NCBI GenBank assembly: GCA_021816545.1
Contig: JAKAXP010000021.1
Location: 1-16,278, forward strand
Source: Bacteroidota bacterium
Lineage (GTDB): Bacteria; Bacteroidota; Bacteroidia; Bacteroidales; VadinHA17
Direction of reading: 5' to 3'
DNA length: 16,278 bases
Numbering within the stretch: position 1 is the first letter of the stretch; each line of letters begins with the position of its first letter. Below are positions 15,014 to 16,278 of the stretch, piece after piece. The notes below the pieces were generated by a model. That model saw only the letters and a program-made list of their open reading frames with translations. It ran no database searches and was not told the origin of the DNA. The position numbers were made by a program, and so were the translations under genes.

Positions 15014-16278
15014 ATGACATTCAGTATAAGGGATAACAGTTTTTACAAGGACGGAAGAAGAATTTTTCTCAATTCCGGGGAGATTCATTATTTCAGGATC
15101 AGGAGGGAATTATGGGACAGGCATCTTGATGAGGCGGTCAATGCCGGACTTAAGGCTGTCAGTACCTATGTTCCCTGGGCATGGCATGAGGAAGAGGAAG
15201 GGGTCTTTGACTTCGAAGGCAGATCATGCCCGGAGAAGGATCTGACCGGCTGGCTGCGAAAGTGCAGTGAGCACGGTCTCCATGCTATTGTCAAGCCCGG
15301 GCCTTTTATCCTTGCTGAGTTCAGGGGCGCCGGCCTGCCTGACTGGTTCCTTGAAAAGTACGGTGAGGCAGTGAGGATGCGCACACACCGCGGTGCAAGG
15401 GTGATGAGTGACGGAGTCAGCCTTTTCAACGATGATTATATTGAGAGGGTCAAGGCATGGTATGACCAGGTTATGCCGCTGATAAGCAGAAATGAGGTGC
15501 AGGCCGGCGGCCCGGTCATAATGATGCAGGTGTGCAATGAAATAGGCGTGTTCTCATGGCTCGCAAGGCAGTCCGATTATGGCAATGCAGTGAGGGAAAG
15601 GTTTGTTTCATGGGCGGCAGAACAGTATGGTGACATTGGCGAACTTAACAGGCAGTGGGGAACCGGGTACCGCAGTTTTGAGGAGGTTGAACTTCCGCCT
15701 GACGGGCGGGAACCGTATGCTTCGCCCTTTGACCGGGGCCGTGACCATGCATGGCACAGCTTCTGGAGACGCTACTATGGTGATTACCTCAGGATGCTAA
15801 CTGCGATGATAAGGGAGAGAGGTGTTACGGTACCTCTCTATCATAACCTCCCCGGATGGATATACGGTAACGGTTATGAGTTCCCGGTCAACATCACAAT
15901 GTATGAAGACCTCTTCAGGGGTAAAAGTGAGATAATTTTCGGAGTTGACCATATACCTGAGTTCGTCTCGTACAGGAACCTGCATGACGACAGGATAATC
16001 AACGATATTACCGTGGCGATGCAGGGATCCGGGCCGCTGTTTGCAGCCGAGTTTCAGAGCGGCTCGCGTGAATACCATGTTGTTACAAACCCCCGGGAGA
16101 TGGAACTTTTCTATAAGGCAAGCATTGCCAACGGGCTCCGGGGGTGGAATTTCTACATGTTTTCACAGGGCCGTAATGTAAGGAAAAGGGGCTATTCAGG
16201 CGATACATTCTACTGGTTCACACCGCTGGATTCAGAAGGCAGACGAGGCAGCGCATTTGCCACAGTTCAGAAAATGCG
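15014..16278 (+). CDS. GH35-like glycoside hydrolase (beta-galactosidase-type), cytoplasmic, 3' truncated by window
   Basis: The frame is open from ATG 15014 to the window end (421 complete codons). The protein begins directly in the catalytic TIM barrel with no signal peptide (MTFSIRDNSF, then IFLNSGEIHYFRI), so it should act in the cytoplasm. GH35-type features are FLNSGEIHYFRI (18-29), LWDRHLDEAVNAGLKAVSTY (33-52) with WHE soon after, and IVKPGPFILAEFRGAGLPDW (92-111). MMQVCNE (170-176) gives E176 as the probable acid/base, and FAAEFQSG (343-350) gives E346 as a candidate nucleophile. LNRQWGTGYRSFEEV (211-225) is more like a GH42 feature, so the protein may belong to a GH35 subgroup or another clan GH-A family. 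It starts 17 bases after the symporter stop. Beta-galactosidase activity is the family default, not shown by the sequence. Confidence 0.8.
   Translation, partial: MTFSIRDNSFYKDGRRIFLNSGEIHYFRIRRELWDRHLDEAVNAGLKAVSTYVPWAWHEEEEGVFDFEGRSCPEKDLTGWLRKCSEHGLHAIVKPGPFILAEFRGAGLPDWFLEKYGEAVRMRTHRGARVMSDGVSLFNDDYIERVKAWYDQVMPLISRNEVQAGGPVIMMQVCNEIGVFSWLARQSDYGNAVRERFVSWAAEQYGDIGELNRQWGTGYRSFEEVELPPDGREPYASPFDRGRDHAWHSFWRRYYGDYLRMLTAMIRERGVTVPLYHNLPGWIYGNGYEFPVNITMYEDLFRGKSEIIFGVDHIPEFVSYRNLHDDRIINDITVAMQGSGPLFAAEFQSGSREYHVVTNPREMELFYKASIANGLRGWNFYMFSQGRNVRKRGYSGDTFYWFTPLDSEGRRGSAFATVQKM

Noticed and set aside
1..16278. Mobile elements, CRISPR arrays, tRNA or rRNA genes
   Set aside because: No transposase, spaced direct repeats, or tRNA/rRNA-like sequence was found; essentially all of the window past position 382 is one run of coding genes.

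Overview
The window reads as a polysaccharide utilisation locus (PUL) of a Bacteroidota bacterium, probably of the order Bacteroidales. The evidence is an adjacent SusC/SusD pair, several lipoproteins with short N-terminal lipoboxes, a Bacteroidota-type S9 peptidase tail, and mostly weak Shine-Dalgarno sequences. Base composition looks close to balanced by eye; it was not computed. No identity search was possible, so species and family assignments rest on motifs.

Layout: all genes are on the + strand. Bases 1-96 are the last codons of an unrelated gene, probably an S9 (prolyl oligopeptidase-type) peptidase, followed by a strong terminator hairpin (125-151). A leader region of about 285 bases with two dyads precedes the PUL. 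The PUL then runs: SusC (383-3397), SusD (3403-4881), an Ig-like plus LamG lipoprotein in the SusE/F slot (4930-6156), a hairpin (6179-6208), a first PF10091 'glucoamylase-like' (GH144-type) lipoprotein with two Ig-like modules (6228-8192), a second PF10091 lipoprotein without them (8199-9578), a large secreted multidomain protein ending in an (alpha/alpha)6 glycosidase-like domain (9624-12887), an inner-membrane GPH/MelB-type sugar symporter carrying an extra domain of about 200 residues (12909-14996), and a signal-less GH35-like glycosidase cut by the window end (15014-16278). Spacing from SusC onward is 5 to 71 bases, as in an operon.

Proposed working model (inference): SusD and the LamG lipoprotein bind the glycan at the cell surface. 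The first PF10091 enzyme has an acidic stretch after its lipid-anchored cysteine, a feature associated with surface export, and makes the first cuts. SusC imports the oligosaccharides. The second PF10091 enzyme lacks that acidic stretch and the secreted multidomain enzyme has a cleavable signal; both are expected to act in the periplasm. The symporter carries small sugars across the inner membrane, and the GH35-like enzyme finishes in the cytoplasm. PF10091 enzymes of this type include beta-1,2-glucanases (GH144), so a beta-1,2-glucan or a beta-1,2-linked, galactose-decorated glycan is a reasonable first guess, but the substrate is not settled by sequence.

The least explained items are the extra domain inside the symporter, the large discoidin plus six-hairpin protein, and the differing active-site acids of the two PF10091 paralogues. 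No regulator, tRNA, rRNA, mobile element or CRISPR array was seen.
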